Shown here: positions 43,830 to 52,872 of the stretch, one piece after another
How the letters are laid out: the number at the start of each line of letters is the position of its first letter
How positions within the stretch are numbered: position 1 is the first letter of the stretch
Assembly: GCF_006717045.1 (NCBI RefSeq)
Contig: NZ_VFPH01000001.1
Span: forward strand, 496,001 to 560,000
DNA: 64,000 nt
Source of the DNA: Pseudonocardia cypriaca
GTDB taxonomy: Bacteria; Actinomycetota; Actinomycetes; Mycobacteriales; Pseudonocardiaceae
Reading direction: 5' to 3'
The notes under the pieces: generated by a model
Database searches by the model: none
Told to the model about the DNA's origin: nothing
The model's input: the letters and a program-made list of their open reading frames with translations, nothing else
Program-made: the position numbers and the translations under genes

Positions 43830-46037
43830 GTGGACATGACATCGGTGCGTGCAGTCCTGCTGGACATGGACGGCACCTTGGTCGACTCCGACGCGTCCGT
43901 CGAGCGGGCGTGGACCACCTGGTCGGCCGAGCACGGCCTCGACCCGGCTTCCGTGCTGGCGATCGCCCACGGCAGCCCGCCCGGACCCACCGTGCGCCGG
44001 ATGCTCCCCGCGCTGGACGACGCGGCCGTCGCAGCCTCCGCGCAGCGCCAGATGGACCTGCAGTACGAAGACATCGCGGACGTCGTCGCCGCACCGGGCG
44101 CGCCGGAGCTGCTCGCCGCACTCGACCGCATCGGGCTGCCCTGGGCCGTCGTGACCAGCGCGGACGTCCGGCTGGCCAAGGCCAGGCTGGGCGCCGGCGG
44201 GATCGAGCCGCCGCTGCTCGTGACGGTCGAGGACGTGCGGCGCGGCAAACCCGACCCCGAGGGGTTCCGGATCGCGGCCGCCCGCCTCGGCGTCGACCCC
44301 GCGGCGTGCCTGGTGGTGGAGGACAGCGAGCCGGGCCTCGCCTCCGGCCGCGCAGCCGGCATGCGCACCGCCGCGCTCCGCGGGCTGGACGGCGACCTGC
44401 GGCTCGTCGACCTCGCGCAGCTCGCCCGCCTGCTGGAGCGGGCCCGCGTGCAGCCCTGGTGGCGCGACGCCGTCGGCTACCAGGTCTACCTGCCCTCCTT
44501 CGGCGACAGCACCGGCAACGGCTGGGGCGACCTCGGCGGCGTCACCGCGCACCTCGACCACCTCGTCCGCCTCGGCGTCGACGTCGTCTGGCTGACCCCG
44601 TTCTTCGTCTCGCCGATGCGCGACCACGGCTACGACATCGCCGACCTGCGTGCCGTCGACCCCCGCTTCGGGGGAGAGGAGGCCCTCGACGAGCTGCTCG
44701 ACCAGGCGCACCGGCGCGGGCTGCGGGTGCTCGGCGACCTGGTCGTCAACCACACCAGCGACGCGCACCCCTGGTTCGTCGCGGCCGCGTCCTCGCGCGA
44801 CGACCCGCACCGCGACTTCTACATCTGGCGCGACCCGGCCCCGGACGGCGGCCCGCCGAACAACTGGCTGTCGCACTTCGGCGGCCCCGCCTGGACGCTC
44901 AGCCCGGCCACCGGCCAAGACCCGACGGCGCAGTACTACCTGCACCTGTTCCGCCCCGAGCAGCCCGACCTCAACTGGCGCAACCCGGCCGTCGCCGCCG
45001 AGGTGGACGCGGTGCTGGAGCACTGGTTCGCCCGCGGCCTCGACGGGTTCCGGATCGACACCGCCGCCTACCTCGTCAAACACCCGGACCTGCCGGACAA
45101 CCCGGAGGCGGAGCGGCCGCTCGCCGTCGCGGGGGTGACCGAGGAGTGGCGGCGCCAGGAGCACCGCTACGACATCCACCAGCCGGACGTGCACGCGATC
45201 CACGAGCGCTGGCGCCGGGTGGCCGACCGGCACGACGCGCTGCTCGTCGGCGAGGTCTACGAGCTCGACCCGGTGGCACTGGCCCGCTACGTGGGCGCGG
45301 AGCGGCTGCACTCGTCGTTCTGGTTCGGGCTCGTGGAGTCCGGGTGGGACCCGGAGCGGATCACGACGATGCTCGACGCCGCCGCGGCGGCATCCCCCGA
45401 GCTGGCCTGGGTGCAGAGCAACCACGACCGCGTCCGGGCGGTCACCCGCTACGGCGGCGGCGCGCTCGGCAGGCGGCGGGCCATGGCGCTGCACGTCGTG
45501 ACGTCGCTCCTGCCCGGCACGATGTGGCTCTACCAGGGCGAGGAGCTCGGCCTGGACAACGGGCACGTGCCCGCCGGGTCCGGCGCCGACCCCCTCGGTA
45601 GCGCGGAGCCGGGGCAGAGCCGCGACGGGGCGCGCACCCCGATGCCGTGGCGGCCCGGGCCGGGGCTGGGCTTCACCGCGGGACGGCCGTGGCTGCCCGA
45701 CGGCGACCGCACCGAGGCCGACACGGTGGCCCGCCAGGCCGTCGACCCCGCATCGCCGCTCGCCACCCTCAGCCGGCTGCTGCGGATCCGGCGCGCCCTC
45801 GCGCACCGGCTCGCCGACCAGCGGGTCACGCGGGCCGAGCGCGGCGCCGGGATCACGGCGTACCGCCGCGACGGGCTCGAGGTGCTGGTCACACTCGGCG
45901 ACGAGCCGGCGCCGGAGGTCGCGCTGCCTGCGCCCGCCGTGTTCGACACCGACGACCCGGCCGTCTCGCCGGAGCACCCGCGGACCGGCTCCGTCCGCCT
46001 GCGTCCGCAGCAGGCCCTCCTGCTGGTGCACCCGTGA
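43830..46037 (+). CDS. HAD phosphatase-GH13 alpha-glucosidase fusion
   Basis: A 735-residue bifunctional protein. Residues ~1-205 are a HAD hydrolase of the beta-phosphoglucomutase/phosphatase type: LLDMDGTLVDSD (Asp12, Asp14), VVTSADVRLAKA, GKPDPEGF and VVEDSEPGLASGRAAGM. Residues ~215-735 are a GH13 enzyme like oligo-1,6-glucosidase or trehalose synthase: YQVYLPSFGDSTGNGWGDLGG, VVNHTSDAHPWF, nucleophile Asp410 (GFRIDTAAY), acid Glu475 (VGEVYEL) and Asp533 (SNHDR). Together they could hydrolyse an oligosaccharide and act on the phosphorylated product. GTG start with GGAGG 5 nt upstream. Divergent from the ROK regulator; its stop overlaps the next gene (GTGA). Confidence 0.88.
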   Translation: MDMTSVRAVLLDMDGTLVDSDASVERAWTTWSAEHGLDPASVLAIAHGSPPGPTVRRMLPALDDAAVAASAQRQMDLQYEDIADVVAAPGAPELLAALDRIGLPWAVVTSADVRLAKARLGAGGIEPPLLVTVEDVRRGKPDPEGFRIAAARLGVDPAACLVVEDSEPGLASGRAAGMRTAALRGLDGDLRLVDLAQLARLLERARVQPWWRDAVGYQVYLPSFGDSTGNGWGDLGGVTAHLDHLVRLGVDVVWLTPFFVSPMRDHGYDIADLRAVDPRFGGEEALDELLDQAHRRGLRVLGDLVVNHTSDAHPWFVAAASSRDDPHRDFYIWRDPAPDGGPPNNWLSHFGGPAWTLSPATGQDPTAQYYLHLFRPEQPDLNWRNPAVAAEVDAVLEHWFARGLDGFRIDTAAYLVKHPDLPDNPEAERPLAVAGVTEEWRRQEHRYDIHQPDVHAIHERWRRVADRHDALLVGEVYELDPVALARYVGAERLHSSFWFGLVESGWDPERITTMLDAAAAASPELAWVQSNHDRVRAVTRYGGGALGRRRAMALHVVTSLLPGTMWLYQGEELGLDNGHVPAGSGADPLGSAEPGQSRDGARTPMPWRPGPGLGFTAGRPWLPDGDRTEADTVARQAVDPASPLATLSRLLRIRRALAHRLADQRVTRAERGAGITAYRRDGLEVLVTLGDEPAPEVALPAPAVFDTDDPAVSPEHPRTGSVRLRPQQALLLVHP

Positions 46038-47140
46038 GCGACAACGTCGTCCTGCGGGTGGCCCCGGGACCGGCCGCCGTGGGGTTCACGATCAACAGCC
46101 TCGGCGCCTGCCTGGTGCTGCTCGCCCGCGACCTGGACCGCCCGCCCGCCGAGCTGGTGTGGCTCTCGTCGTCGTTCGGCGTCGGGCTGCTGCTCATCGG
46201 GGCGGCGGGGCCGGTGCTCCTGCGGCGCGGCCCGCGGCCGGTGCTGCGCGGCTCCGCGCTCGTCGCCGCGGCCGGGGCGACGCTGCTCGGCACCGCGCCG
46301 ACGGCCATCCTCGCCGCGGCGGGCGCGCTGCTGCTCGGGACCGGGGCCGCCGGGCTGGTCATGATCACGCCCGCCCTGCTGCGCGGTCCGGCGGTCGGAG
46401 CCCGGCTGTCGAAGGTCAACGCGATCTCGAGCGTGTGCGGCATCCTCGGCCCGCTCGCCGTCGGCACGCTGGACGTCCAGCTGGGCCACGGCCGGCTCGC
46501 GCTGCTGCTCGCGGTGCCGCCGCTCCTGGCGCTGGCGATCTGGGCGAGGAGGGCCGCCGGGCCCGCGCCCGCCCCGGTCGCCCCGGCGGTGTCCGGACCG
46601 CTCTCCCGGCGCGTCGCCACCGCCTGGACCGCCGTCGTGCTGAGCGTGTCGATCGAGTTCTGCTTCACGATCTGGGCCGCCGCCCGGCTCCAGGACGCCG
46701 GGCTCGCGGCGGGCCCCGCCGGAGCCGCTGCTGTCGCCTTCCTGCTCGGGATGGCGGCCGGGCGGTACGGGGCGCCGTGGCTGATGGGCCGCGGGTTCCC
46801 GGTCGTACCCGTGGGCTGCGCGGTGGTCGTCGCGGGCACGCTCGCCGTCGCCGTGCCGAACGCGCCGGTTCCGGTCGTCGTCGGGCTCGCCGTCGCCGGG
46901 CTCGGCACCGCGGCGTTCTACCCCGTCACCCTCGCCCGGCTCGTCCAGGTGCCGGGCATGTCGGACGTGCGCGGCCCGGCCTTCGGGGCGCTCGCGTCCG
47001 GCACCGCCATCCTCGTCGCGCCGGTGGTCCTCGCCGCTCTCGGCACGGCGCTCGACCTGCGCGCGGCGTACCTGCTCGCCGTGCTGCCGCTGGCCGCCGC
47101 CCTCGCGACGGCCGCACGGAGGGAGCCATCGTGTCCGTGA
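46034..47140 (+). CDS. MFS transporter
   Basis: A 368-residue major-facilitator protein with about twelve membrane helices in two halves and little loop sequence. It starts VSDNVVLRVAPGP and shows the usual helix 2-3 region SFGVGLLLIGAAGPVLLRRGPRPVL. GTG start overlaps the stop of the HAD-GH13 gene, so it may move the sugar substrate or product of that enzyme. Slightly shorter than typical (~400). Confidence 0.82.
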   Translation: MSDNVVLRVAPGPAAVGFTINSLGACLVLLARDLDRPPAELVWLSSSFGVGLLLIGAAGPVLLRRGPRPVLRGSALVAAAGATLLGTAPTAILAAAGALLLGTGAAGLVMITPALLRGPAVGARLSKVNAISSVCGILGPLAVGTLDVQLGHGRLALLLAVPPLLALAIWARRAAGPAPAPVAPAVSGPLSRRVATAWTAVVLSVSIEFCFTIWAAARLQDAGLAAGPAGAAAVAFLLGMAAGRYGAPWLMGRGFPVVPVGCAVVVAGTLAVAVPNAPVPVVVGLAVAGLGTAAFYPVTLARLVQVPGMSDVRGPAFGALASGTAILVAPVVLAALGTALDLRAAYLLAVLPLAAALATAARREPSCP

Positions 47141-48252
47141 CCCCGTTCCGCATCGACGTGCCCGACGCCGATCTCGCGGACCTGCGTGACCGGCTGCGGC
47201 GCACCCGCTGGCCCGAGGCAGCGACCGTCGACGGCTGGGCGCAGGGCGTGCCCCTGGAGTACCTGCAGGAGCTGTGCGCCTACTGGGCCGACGGCTACGA
47301 CTGGCGAGCCACCGAGGCCCGCCTGAACGGCGTGCCGCAGTTCCGCACCGAGATCGACGGCCTCGGGGTGCACTTCCTGCACGTCCGCTCGCCGCACCCG
47401 GACGCCGTGCCGCTGGTGCTCACGCACGGCTGGCCCGGCTCCGTCGTCGAGTTCCTCGACGTGATCACGTTGCTCACCGAGCCACCGGACCCGTTCCACG
47501 TCGTGTGCCCTTCGCTGCCGGGGTACGGGTTCAGCGACAGGCCCGCCCGCCACGGCTGGACCGTGCAGCGCATCGCGGCCGCGTGGGCGCAGCTGATGGC
47601 CCGGCTCGGCTACGACCGCTACGGCGCCGCCGGCAGCGACTGGGGCACGTCGGTCAGCACGTGGATCGGCAAGCTCGACCCGGAGCACGTCGCCGGCATC
47701 CACCTCGTCCCGCCGCTGGCCGCGCCGGACCCGGGCACGTTCGACGACCTCACACCCGGCGAGCGCGCGGCCCTCGACGCCCTCGCCGGCGGCCAGGCCG
47801 ACGGGGACGGCTACTCGATGCAGCAGTTCACCCGCCCGCAGACGATCGGCTACGGCCTCGTCGACTCGCCCGCCCTGCTCGCCGCGTGGATCGTCGAGAA
47901 GTTCCACGCGTGGACCGACCCGGCGAGCCCGCTCACCCGTGACCAGCTGCTGGACAACCTGATGCTCTACTGGCTGCCCGGCACCGGTGCGTCTGCGGCC
48001 CGGCTGTACTGGGAGAGCTTCCGCGAGGTCCAGCGCACGTTCGCGGGGGAGACCACCGACGAGGTGCACGTGCCCGCCGGCTGCTCGGTGTTCCCCCACG
48101 AGAACCCCCGCCCGTCCCGCCGGTGGGCGGCCCGGCGCTTCACCGACATCCGCTACTGGAACGAGCCCGACCGCGGCGGCCACTTCGCGGCGTTCGAGCA
48201 GCCGGAGCTGTTCGCGGCCGAGCTGCGCGCGTTCTTCCGCCTGGTGCGGTGA
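47131..48252 (+). CDS. Epoxide hydrolase (EHN/alpha-beta hydrolase type)
   Basis: A 373-residue enzyme with an N-terminal EHN domain (VTPFRIDVPDADLADLRDRL, RWPEA) and an alpha/beta-hydrolase core: oxyanion loop THGWPGSVVEF, nucleophile Asp in AGSDWGTSVSTW, and a late catalytic His in RGGHFAAFEQP. Opens epoxides to diols in known members. GTG start at 47131, preceded by GGAGG, lies inside the MFS gene (10-bp overlap). Its stop shares one base with the following MFS start. Confidence 0.9.
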   Translation: MSVTPFRIDVPDADLADLRDRLRRTRWPEAATVDGWAQGVPLEYLQELCAYWADGYDWRATEARLNGVPQFRTEIDGLGVHFLHVRSPHPDAVPLVLTHGWPGSVVEFLDVITLLTEPPDPFHVVCPSLPGYGFSDRPARHGWTVQRIAAAWAQLMARLGYDRYGAAGSDWGTSVSTWIGKLDPEHVAGIHLVPPLAAPDPGTFDDLTPGERAALDALAGGQADGDGYSMQQFTRPQTIGYGLVDSPALLAAWIVEKFHAWTDPASPLTRDQLLDNLMLYWLPGTGASAARLYWESFREVQRTFAGETTDEVHVPAGCSVFPHENPRPSRRWAARRFTDIRYWNEPDRGGHFAAFEQPELFAAELRAFFRLVR

Positions 48253-49502
48253 TGAACGGCTACCTGAGCCTGCTCCGACGGCCGGACGTGCTCTGGCCGT
48301 TCGGATCCGCCGTCGTGGGCCGGCTTCCCCTCGCGATGGCGCCGCTGGGCATGATCGTGCTCGTCGAGGAGCTGCGCGGGTCGTACGCCACCGCGGGCAT
48401 CGTGACCGCCGCCTTCGCCTGGTGCACCGCGATCAGCCTGCCCCTGTGGGGCGGCGTGATGGACAGGGTGGGGCAGCCGCGCGTGGTGGCGGCCACGTCC
48501 TGCGTCTCCGCCGCCTTCCTGGCCGGGATGGCCGTGCTCGCCGTGAACGGCGCAGCAGATCCCGTCCTGATCGCCGTGGCGGCCGCGGCGGGCCTGACCT
48601 TCCCGCCCATCTCGCCGGCCATCCGGGTGGCGTGGTCGACGGTCGTGCCCGATCCGGACGAGCGCCGGACGGCCTACGCCATGGACGCCGTCGCGGTGGA
48701 GACCATCTTCGTCACCGGACCGCTGCTGCTCACGGTCCTGCTGTCGGCGCCGGCCGCGGTGCCCCTCGCGGTCACCGCGCTCCTGATGGCGGCCGGGGGA
48801 GTCGGCTACAGCTGCAGCCCGGCCGCCCGTTCGTGGCGTCCCGCGGCGGGCGCGGGCGGCGTCCGAGGCCGCTCACCGCTCGGGTCGCGGGGTGTGCTGC
48901 TGACACTGCTCGTCGGTCTCGGCATGTCCGTCGGGTTCGGTCAGATGGACGTCGCGATGACCGCCACGGCGGAACACGCCTACTCGAGCGGCGGCGTGCT
49001 CGGGCTGTTCTTCGCCTCCGCCGCGATCGGCAGCACGATCGGCGGGCTCTGGTACGGAAGCCGGTCGTGGCGGGGCCCGGAGCGGCGGCACCTCCCGGTC
49101 ACGCTCGCCGGCTTCGCCGCCGGCCTCGCCGCGGTCGCGGTGGTGGCGGGCGGGACGGGCGCACCGCCACTCGCGTTGATCGTCGCCGCGCTCGCCGTCA
49201 CGGGCCTGTTCATCTCACCGAGCCTCATCCCGCAGCAGGCGCTGGTGGATGCGAACGCCGACCCGGACCGGCTGAGCGAGGCACAGGGCTGGCTGCACAC
49301 CGCGTTGACCTCCGGTGCGGCCGCCGGCATGGCCATCGCCGGAGTGGTCGTCGACCGCGCCGGATCGGCGGCGGCGTTCGGTACGGCGTCCCTCGCCGTT
49401 GGCGCCGCGTCCCTGGTCGCCGTCGGTGCGCAGTGGTGGTGGCGCGCGGTCCCCGGCGTCGGTCCCACCCCGGCGCGCGAGCGCGCGGGTCAGAACCGGT
49501 AG
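48252..49502 (+). CDS. MFS transporter
   Basis: A 416-residue major-facilitator protein, about twelve helices, with the helix 2-3 loop LPLWGGVMDRVGQPRVV and a central gap rich in Arg/Gly. Coupled by TGATG to the epoxide hydrolase gene, ending the run that starts at 43830. Similarity is to drug/sugar efflux-type MFS proteins; the substrate is unknown. Confidence 0.85.
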   Translation: MNGYLSLLRRPDVLWPFGSAVVGRLPLAMAPLGMIVLVEELRGSYATAGIVTAAFAWCTAISLPLWGGVMDRVGQPRVVAATSCVSAAFLAGMAVLAVNGAADPVLIAVAAAAGLTFPPISPAIRVAWSTVVPDPDERRTAYAMDAVAVETIFVTGPLLLTVLLSAPAAVPLAVTALLMAAGGVGYSCSPAARSWRPAAGAGGVRGRSPLGSRGVLLTLLVGLGMSVGFGQMDVAMTATAEHAYSSGGVLGLFFASAAIGSTIGGLWYGSRSWRGPERRHLPVTLAGFAAGLAAVAVVAGGTGAPPLALIVAALAVTGLFISPSLIPQQALVDANADPDRLSEAQGWLHTALTSGAAAGMAIAGVVVDRAGSAAAFGTASLAVGAASLVAVGAQWWWRAVPGVGPTPARERAGQNR

Positions 49503-49510
49503 CGCGGGAC

Positions 49511-50986
49511 TCAACCGGCGTCTCGGGCGAGGGCTCGGTCGTCGCTCGGACCGGGCTTCGTGCCGGCGGTTCGGCGGGGCAGGCCGAGTGCGACGAGCAG
49601 GCCGATGATCATCCCAGCGGCGGTCAGCAGCACCACGACGAACTGGCTGTCGGCGATGGCGGCGTGCAGCGCGACCCCGGCCGTGTGCTCGGTGCCGACC
49701 TCGGCGACGGCCGTGAACACCGCCAGGCCGATCGCGTTGCCGAGGTTGAGGCTGGTGGAGGCGATCCCGTTGGCGACGCCCTGCTCGTGGGGCGCGGTGC
49801 CGGTGGCGGCGGCGATCCACATCGCGGTCCAGACGATGCCCTGCCCGACGCCGGAGACCACGAGTCCGGGGAGCAGGGTCCCGTATCCGGCGTCGGCGTC
49901 GAAGCCGAACGCGAGCGTGACGGTGCCGACGGTGCCGATGACGAAACCGATCAGCAGCGTCCTTCGGGTGCCGATGCGGGTGGTGAGTCGCTCGCCCAGC
50001 TGGGTCCCGGTGGCGATCGCGAGCGATGGCACCAGGAAGGCGAGCCCGGTCTGCAGGGCGGTGTACCCGTGGACGCTCTGCATCAGGACGGTGAGGAAGT
50101 ACGGCAGCACACCGAACGTCGCCATGTAGACGAACGTGACCGTCATGCCGACGGTGAGGGAGCGGTTCCCGAACAGCCGGAACGGCAGGAGCGGGTCCGC
50201 GCTGCGGGTCTCGACGACCGCGAAGACCACCAGCAGCGCCCCGGCCGTCACGAGTGCACCGATGACGAGCGGGTCGCCCCAGCCCAGCTCGGGACCTTCC
50301 ACCAGCCCGAAGACCAGCAGCGTCGCGCCTGCGGTGACGCTGAGCGCGCCCGGGAGGTCGAACCGGCGACGCCCGGTCCTGGCCGGGTCGCGCGGGATGA
50401 CGAACAGAGCCGCCAGCGCGACGAGCCCTGCGATGGGAACGTTCACGAAGAACACGGCCGGCCAGCCCAGGTTCTCGGTGAGCAGGCCGCCGAGCAGCGC
50501 GCCGATCGTCAGGCCACTGGCCCCGGCACCGCCCCACACCGCGAGCGCGCGGTCCCGCCTGGGGCCCTCCGGGAACAGGGTGTTGATCAGCGAGAGCGTG
50601 GACGGGAGCAGCAGGGCGCCGCCGATGCCCTGGACGGCGCGGGCGGCGATGATGACGGCGGGGCTGCTCGCCAGCCCGCCGGCCAGTGAGGAGACGGCGT
50701 AGAGCGCGAGGGCGAGCACGAAGATCCGGCGACGGCCCATCAGGTCGGCGGCACGCCCACCGAACAGCAGGAACCCTCCGGCGAACACGACGTACGCGCT
50801 GACGACCAGCTGCTGGGTCTGGCCGGGGAACCCGAGGTCGGAGCCGATCTCGGGGAGCGCGACGAACACGATGTTGAGGTCGAGCGCGAAGATCAGCTGC
50901 GCGAGGGCCAGTACTGCCAGTGTCCAGCCCAGCCGCTGGGTGGCACTGCCGGTGGTCTCTCCCGTCGGCGCGGGTGTAGCGGACAT
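49511..50986 (-). CDS. DHA2-family (EmrB/QacA-type) MFS drug transporter
   Basis: A 491-residue exporter with about fourteen membrane helices. DHA2 landmarks: FALDLNIVFVALPEIGSDLG in helix 1, FGGRAADLMGRRRIF in the 2-3 loop, ARAVQGIGGALLLPSTLSLI, and WPAVFFVNVPIAGLVAL. Start at 50986 with AAGGGG upstream; a longer frame (51040) is less likely. Divergent from an ArsR-type regulator, with a GTACGAA/TTCGTAC dyad between them, a typical inducible efflux pair. Confidence 0.9.
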   Translation of the reverse strand: MSATPAPTGETTGSATQRLGWTLAVLALAQLIFALDLNIVFVALPEIGSDLGFPGQTQQLVVSAYVVFAGGFLLFGGRAADLMGRRRIFVLALALYAVSSLAGGLASSPAVIIAARAVQGIGGALLLPSTLSLINTLFPEGPRRDRALAVWGGAGASGLTIGALLGGLLTENLGWPAVFFVNVPIAGLVALAALFVIPRDPARTGRRRFDLPGALSVTAGATLLVFGLVEGPELGWGDPLVIGALVTAGALLVVFAVVETRSADPLLPFRLFGNRSLTVGMTVTFVYMATFGVLPYFLTVLMQSVHGYTALQTGLAFLVPSLAIATGTQLGERLTTRIGTRRTLLIGFVIGTVGTVTLAFGFDADAGYGTLLPGLVVSGVGQGIVWTAMWIAAATGTAPHEQGVANGIASTSLNLGNAIGLAVFTAVAEVGTEHTAGVALHAAIADSQFVVVLLTAAGMIIGLLVALGLPRRTAGTKPGPSDDRALARDAG

Positions 50987-51044
50987 GCGGCGCCCCTTCT
51001 CGATCTCGAACGGAGTTGGTGGGTCCGTGCCGCACAGCACGATG

Positions 51045-51070
51045 GTACGAATACTTACGTACTTTCGTAC
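51045..51070. promoter_or_regulatory. ArsR-type operator candidate
   Basis: GTACGAA ... TTCGTAC, a perfect 7-bp inverted repeat 12 nt apart with a central TACGTA, in the spacer between the divergent DHA2 exporter and regulator genes. Spacing and position suit binding by the helix-turn-helix protein at 51124. Confidence 0.55.
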
Positions 51071-51123
51071 TGTCGGTCAAGATCGAAGACCGAATGGTTC
51101 GAATGTCGCGGTACAGTTCAGAT

Positions 51124-51486
51124 ATGGCCTACCGTCACCCGGAACGTGATCAGATCCGGATCGAGGACGTCCTCGCGGCACTGGGCAGCCCGGTCCGGCT
51201 CGCGGCCGTTCGAGTGCTCGACGGCGGCGGGGAGCACAACTGCACGAGCGTGCTGGCTGTGCTGGGCGTGACGGCGAAGTCGACGATGACCCACCACTGG
51301 CGGGTGCTGCGGGACAGCGGGGTGATCTGGCAACGCCCGTCCGGCCGGGAGAACCTGCTGTCCCTGCGCCGCGAGGACCTCGACGCGCGCTACCCCGGCC
51401 TGCTCGGCGCGATCCTCCACGGCGCGCAGAGCGACGACGCGGTGCGAGCCGTGTCCGAGCCGGCTGCCGGTGCGATCTCGGCCTGA
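51124..51486 (+). CDS. ArsR-family helix-turn-helix regulator
   Basis: A 120-residue winged-helix protein: VLAALGSPVRLAAVRVLD, then TAKSTMTHHWRVLRDSGVIWQRPSGRENLLSL, the ArsR/SmtB recognition helix and wing. No cysteine pair for metal sensing (a single Cys), so it likely senses a drug-like molecule. Divergent from the DHA2 exporter and probably its repressor. Confidence 0.87.
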   Translation: MAYRHPERDQIRIEDVLAALGSPVRLAAVRVLDGGGEHNCTSVLAVLGVTAKSTMTHHWRVLRDSGVIWQRPSGRENLLSLRREDLDARYPGLLGAILHGAQSDDAVRAVSEPAAGAISA

Positions 51487-51495
51487 CCGGGTCGC

Positions 51496-51936
51496 TCAGC
51501 CGAGCTGTTCGGCCAGCCCGACGATGATGCCCTCGGGCCCGCGGACGTAGCAGAGCCGATAGCTGTCCTCGTACTGCGTCACCTCACCGACGAGCTCGGC
51601 GCCGTGGGTGCGCAGGCGGGCGACGACGTCCTCGATGTCGTCGACGGCGAACATGATGCGACGGATGCCCAGCGTGTTCACGGGGGCGTCAGCCGACTCG
51701 GAGCGGATCGCCTTCGGCGTGTGGAACATCGCCAGCTCGATGCGGCCGTGGCCGTCCGGGGTCCGCAGCATCGCGACCTCCTCCCGGACGTCGTCGATCC
51801 CGATGATGCGCTCCACCCAACGTCCCTCGACCGGCCCCTTGCCCTCCAGCTCCATGCCGAGTTCGACGAAGAACGAGATGGTGGCGTCGAGGTCTTCGAC
51901 CACGATGAGGACGTTGTCCATCCGCTGGATCGCCAT
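51496..51936 (-). CDS. VOC/glyoxalase-family protein
   Basis: A 146-residue protein with two beta-alpha-beta-beta-beta modules: MDNVLIVVEDLDATISFFVELGMELEGKG and IRRIMFAVDDIEDVVARLRTHGAELVGEV, ending CYVRGPEGIIVGLAEQL as in VOC enzymes. The putative metal Glu in the C-terminal strand is replaced by the VGLAE pattern (Glu retained). Start at 51936, where GGGAG lies upstream; a 13-residue longer frame has no support. Function not assignable. Confidence 0.85.
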   Translation of the reverse strand: MAIQRMDNVLIVVEDLDATISFFVELGMELEGKGPVEGRWVERIIGIDDVREEVAMLRTPDGHGRIELAMFHTPKAIRSESADAPVNTLGIRRIMFAVDDIEDVVARLRTHGAELVGEVTQYEDSYRLCYVRGPEGIIVGLAEQLG

Positions 51937-52032
51937 GTCGATCTCCCTGGTGTTGCGCGGCCCCGGTGGCCGCATCCGACCTGAGACGGAGCCGCGAGGC
52001 CGTTCTCGACATCCGGCCGGTGTGCGCGGGCG

Positions 52033-52851
52033 TCAGAACCGGTAGCGCAGGATCCGTCCGACGTCGCGGAGCTTCGGCAGCAGCGCGACCACCCGCAGCT
52101 GGATGCGCCCGGCCAGGGGGAGCAGGTCGAGACCCGGCATGTCGACGCTGCGCAGCGCGTCGAGGAGCACCAGCCCGTCGTGCCACGCCTCGAGCTCGTG
52201 CGGGTCGTCGATGCCCCAGTGCAGCGTGGCGCCCGCGTTGCGGACGGCCGGCACGAGCTTCTGCAACCGGATGCCGATGGTGCCGTAGCAGTCGAACAGC
52301 AGCTGCCCGCTCGGGAACCGGCGGGTGATGCGCTCGATCAGCCGTCGGCCGTCCTCCTTCCGCAGGTACATCGACAGGCCCTCGAACACGGCGACGGTCG
52401 GGCGGTCGGCCGGCACCGACTCCAGCCAGTCCTCGTCGGTGACCGAACCCCTGACCAGGCGGTAGTCGCCGGCCGGGGGCGGCAGCAGCCGCTCGCGCAG
52501 CGCCACGACGTCGGGGTGGTCGAGGTCGACCCACCGGACGCCGGGCGGGACGCCCAGCCGCTGGGCGCGGGTGTCGAGCCCGCACGCCAGGTGCAGCACG
52601 GTCGCCTCGGGGTGGGCGGCGAGGAACTCACGCGTCCAGGTGTCGAGCTGCCGGCCGCGCAACGCGACACCGGCCGCGGTGGTCGCGGTGATGCCGGTGC
52701 GGCGGAAGTCGTACTCGATCCGCTCGACGGCCCGGGCGGCCGCCTCGTCGTGCAGGACCGAGCGCGGTGCTCGGCTGTCGAGGGCGCGGCCGTAGAGCGT
52801 GGCGAGCATCGTCTCCGGCGCCCCGGTCAGCGCGATCTTCTCCCGCTCCAT
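52033..52851 (-). CDS. SAM-dependent methyltransferase, leucine carboxyl methyltransferase (LCM) family
   Basis: A 272-residue methyltransferase of the PPM1/LCM type. Seen: ALDSRAPRSVLHDEAAARAVERI, RGRQLDTWTREFL, the SAM loop VLHLACGLDTRAQRL, VRWVDLDHPDVVALRERL and VAVFEGLSMYL. In bacteria such enzymes usually methylate small molecules such as polyketides or acids; the substrate is unknown. ATG start at 52851. Confidence 0.88.
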   Translation of the reverse strand: MEREKIALTGAPETMLATLYGRALDSRAPRSVLHDEAAARAVERIEYDFRRTGITATTAAGVALRGRQLDTWTREFLAAHPEATVLHLACGLDTRAQRLGVPPGVRWVDLDHPDVVALRERLLPPPAGDYRLVRGSVTDEDWLESVPADRPTVAVFEGLSMYLRKEDGRRLIERITRRFPSGQLLFDCYGTIGIRLQKLVPAVRNAGATLHWGIDDPHELEAWHDGLVLLDALRSVDMPGLDLLPLAGRIQLRVVALLPKLRDVGRILRYRF

Positions 52852-52872
52852 GGGCCGGAAGCTACTCCCGGA

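Noticed and set aside
47987..50689. 900-codon plus-strand frame spanning an epoxide hydrolase, an MFS gene and the antisense of the DHA2 exporter
   Set aside because: It cuts through three well-supported genes in another frame and has Arg/Gly/Asp-rich, non-domain sequence.
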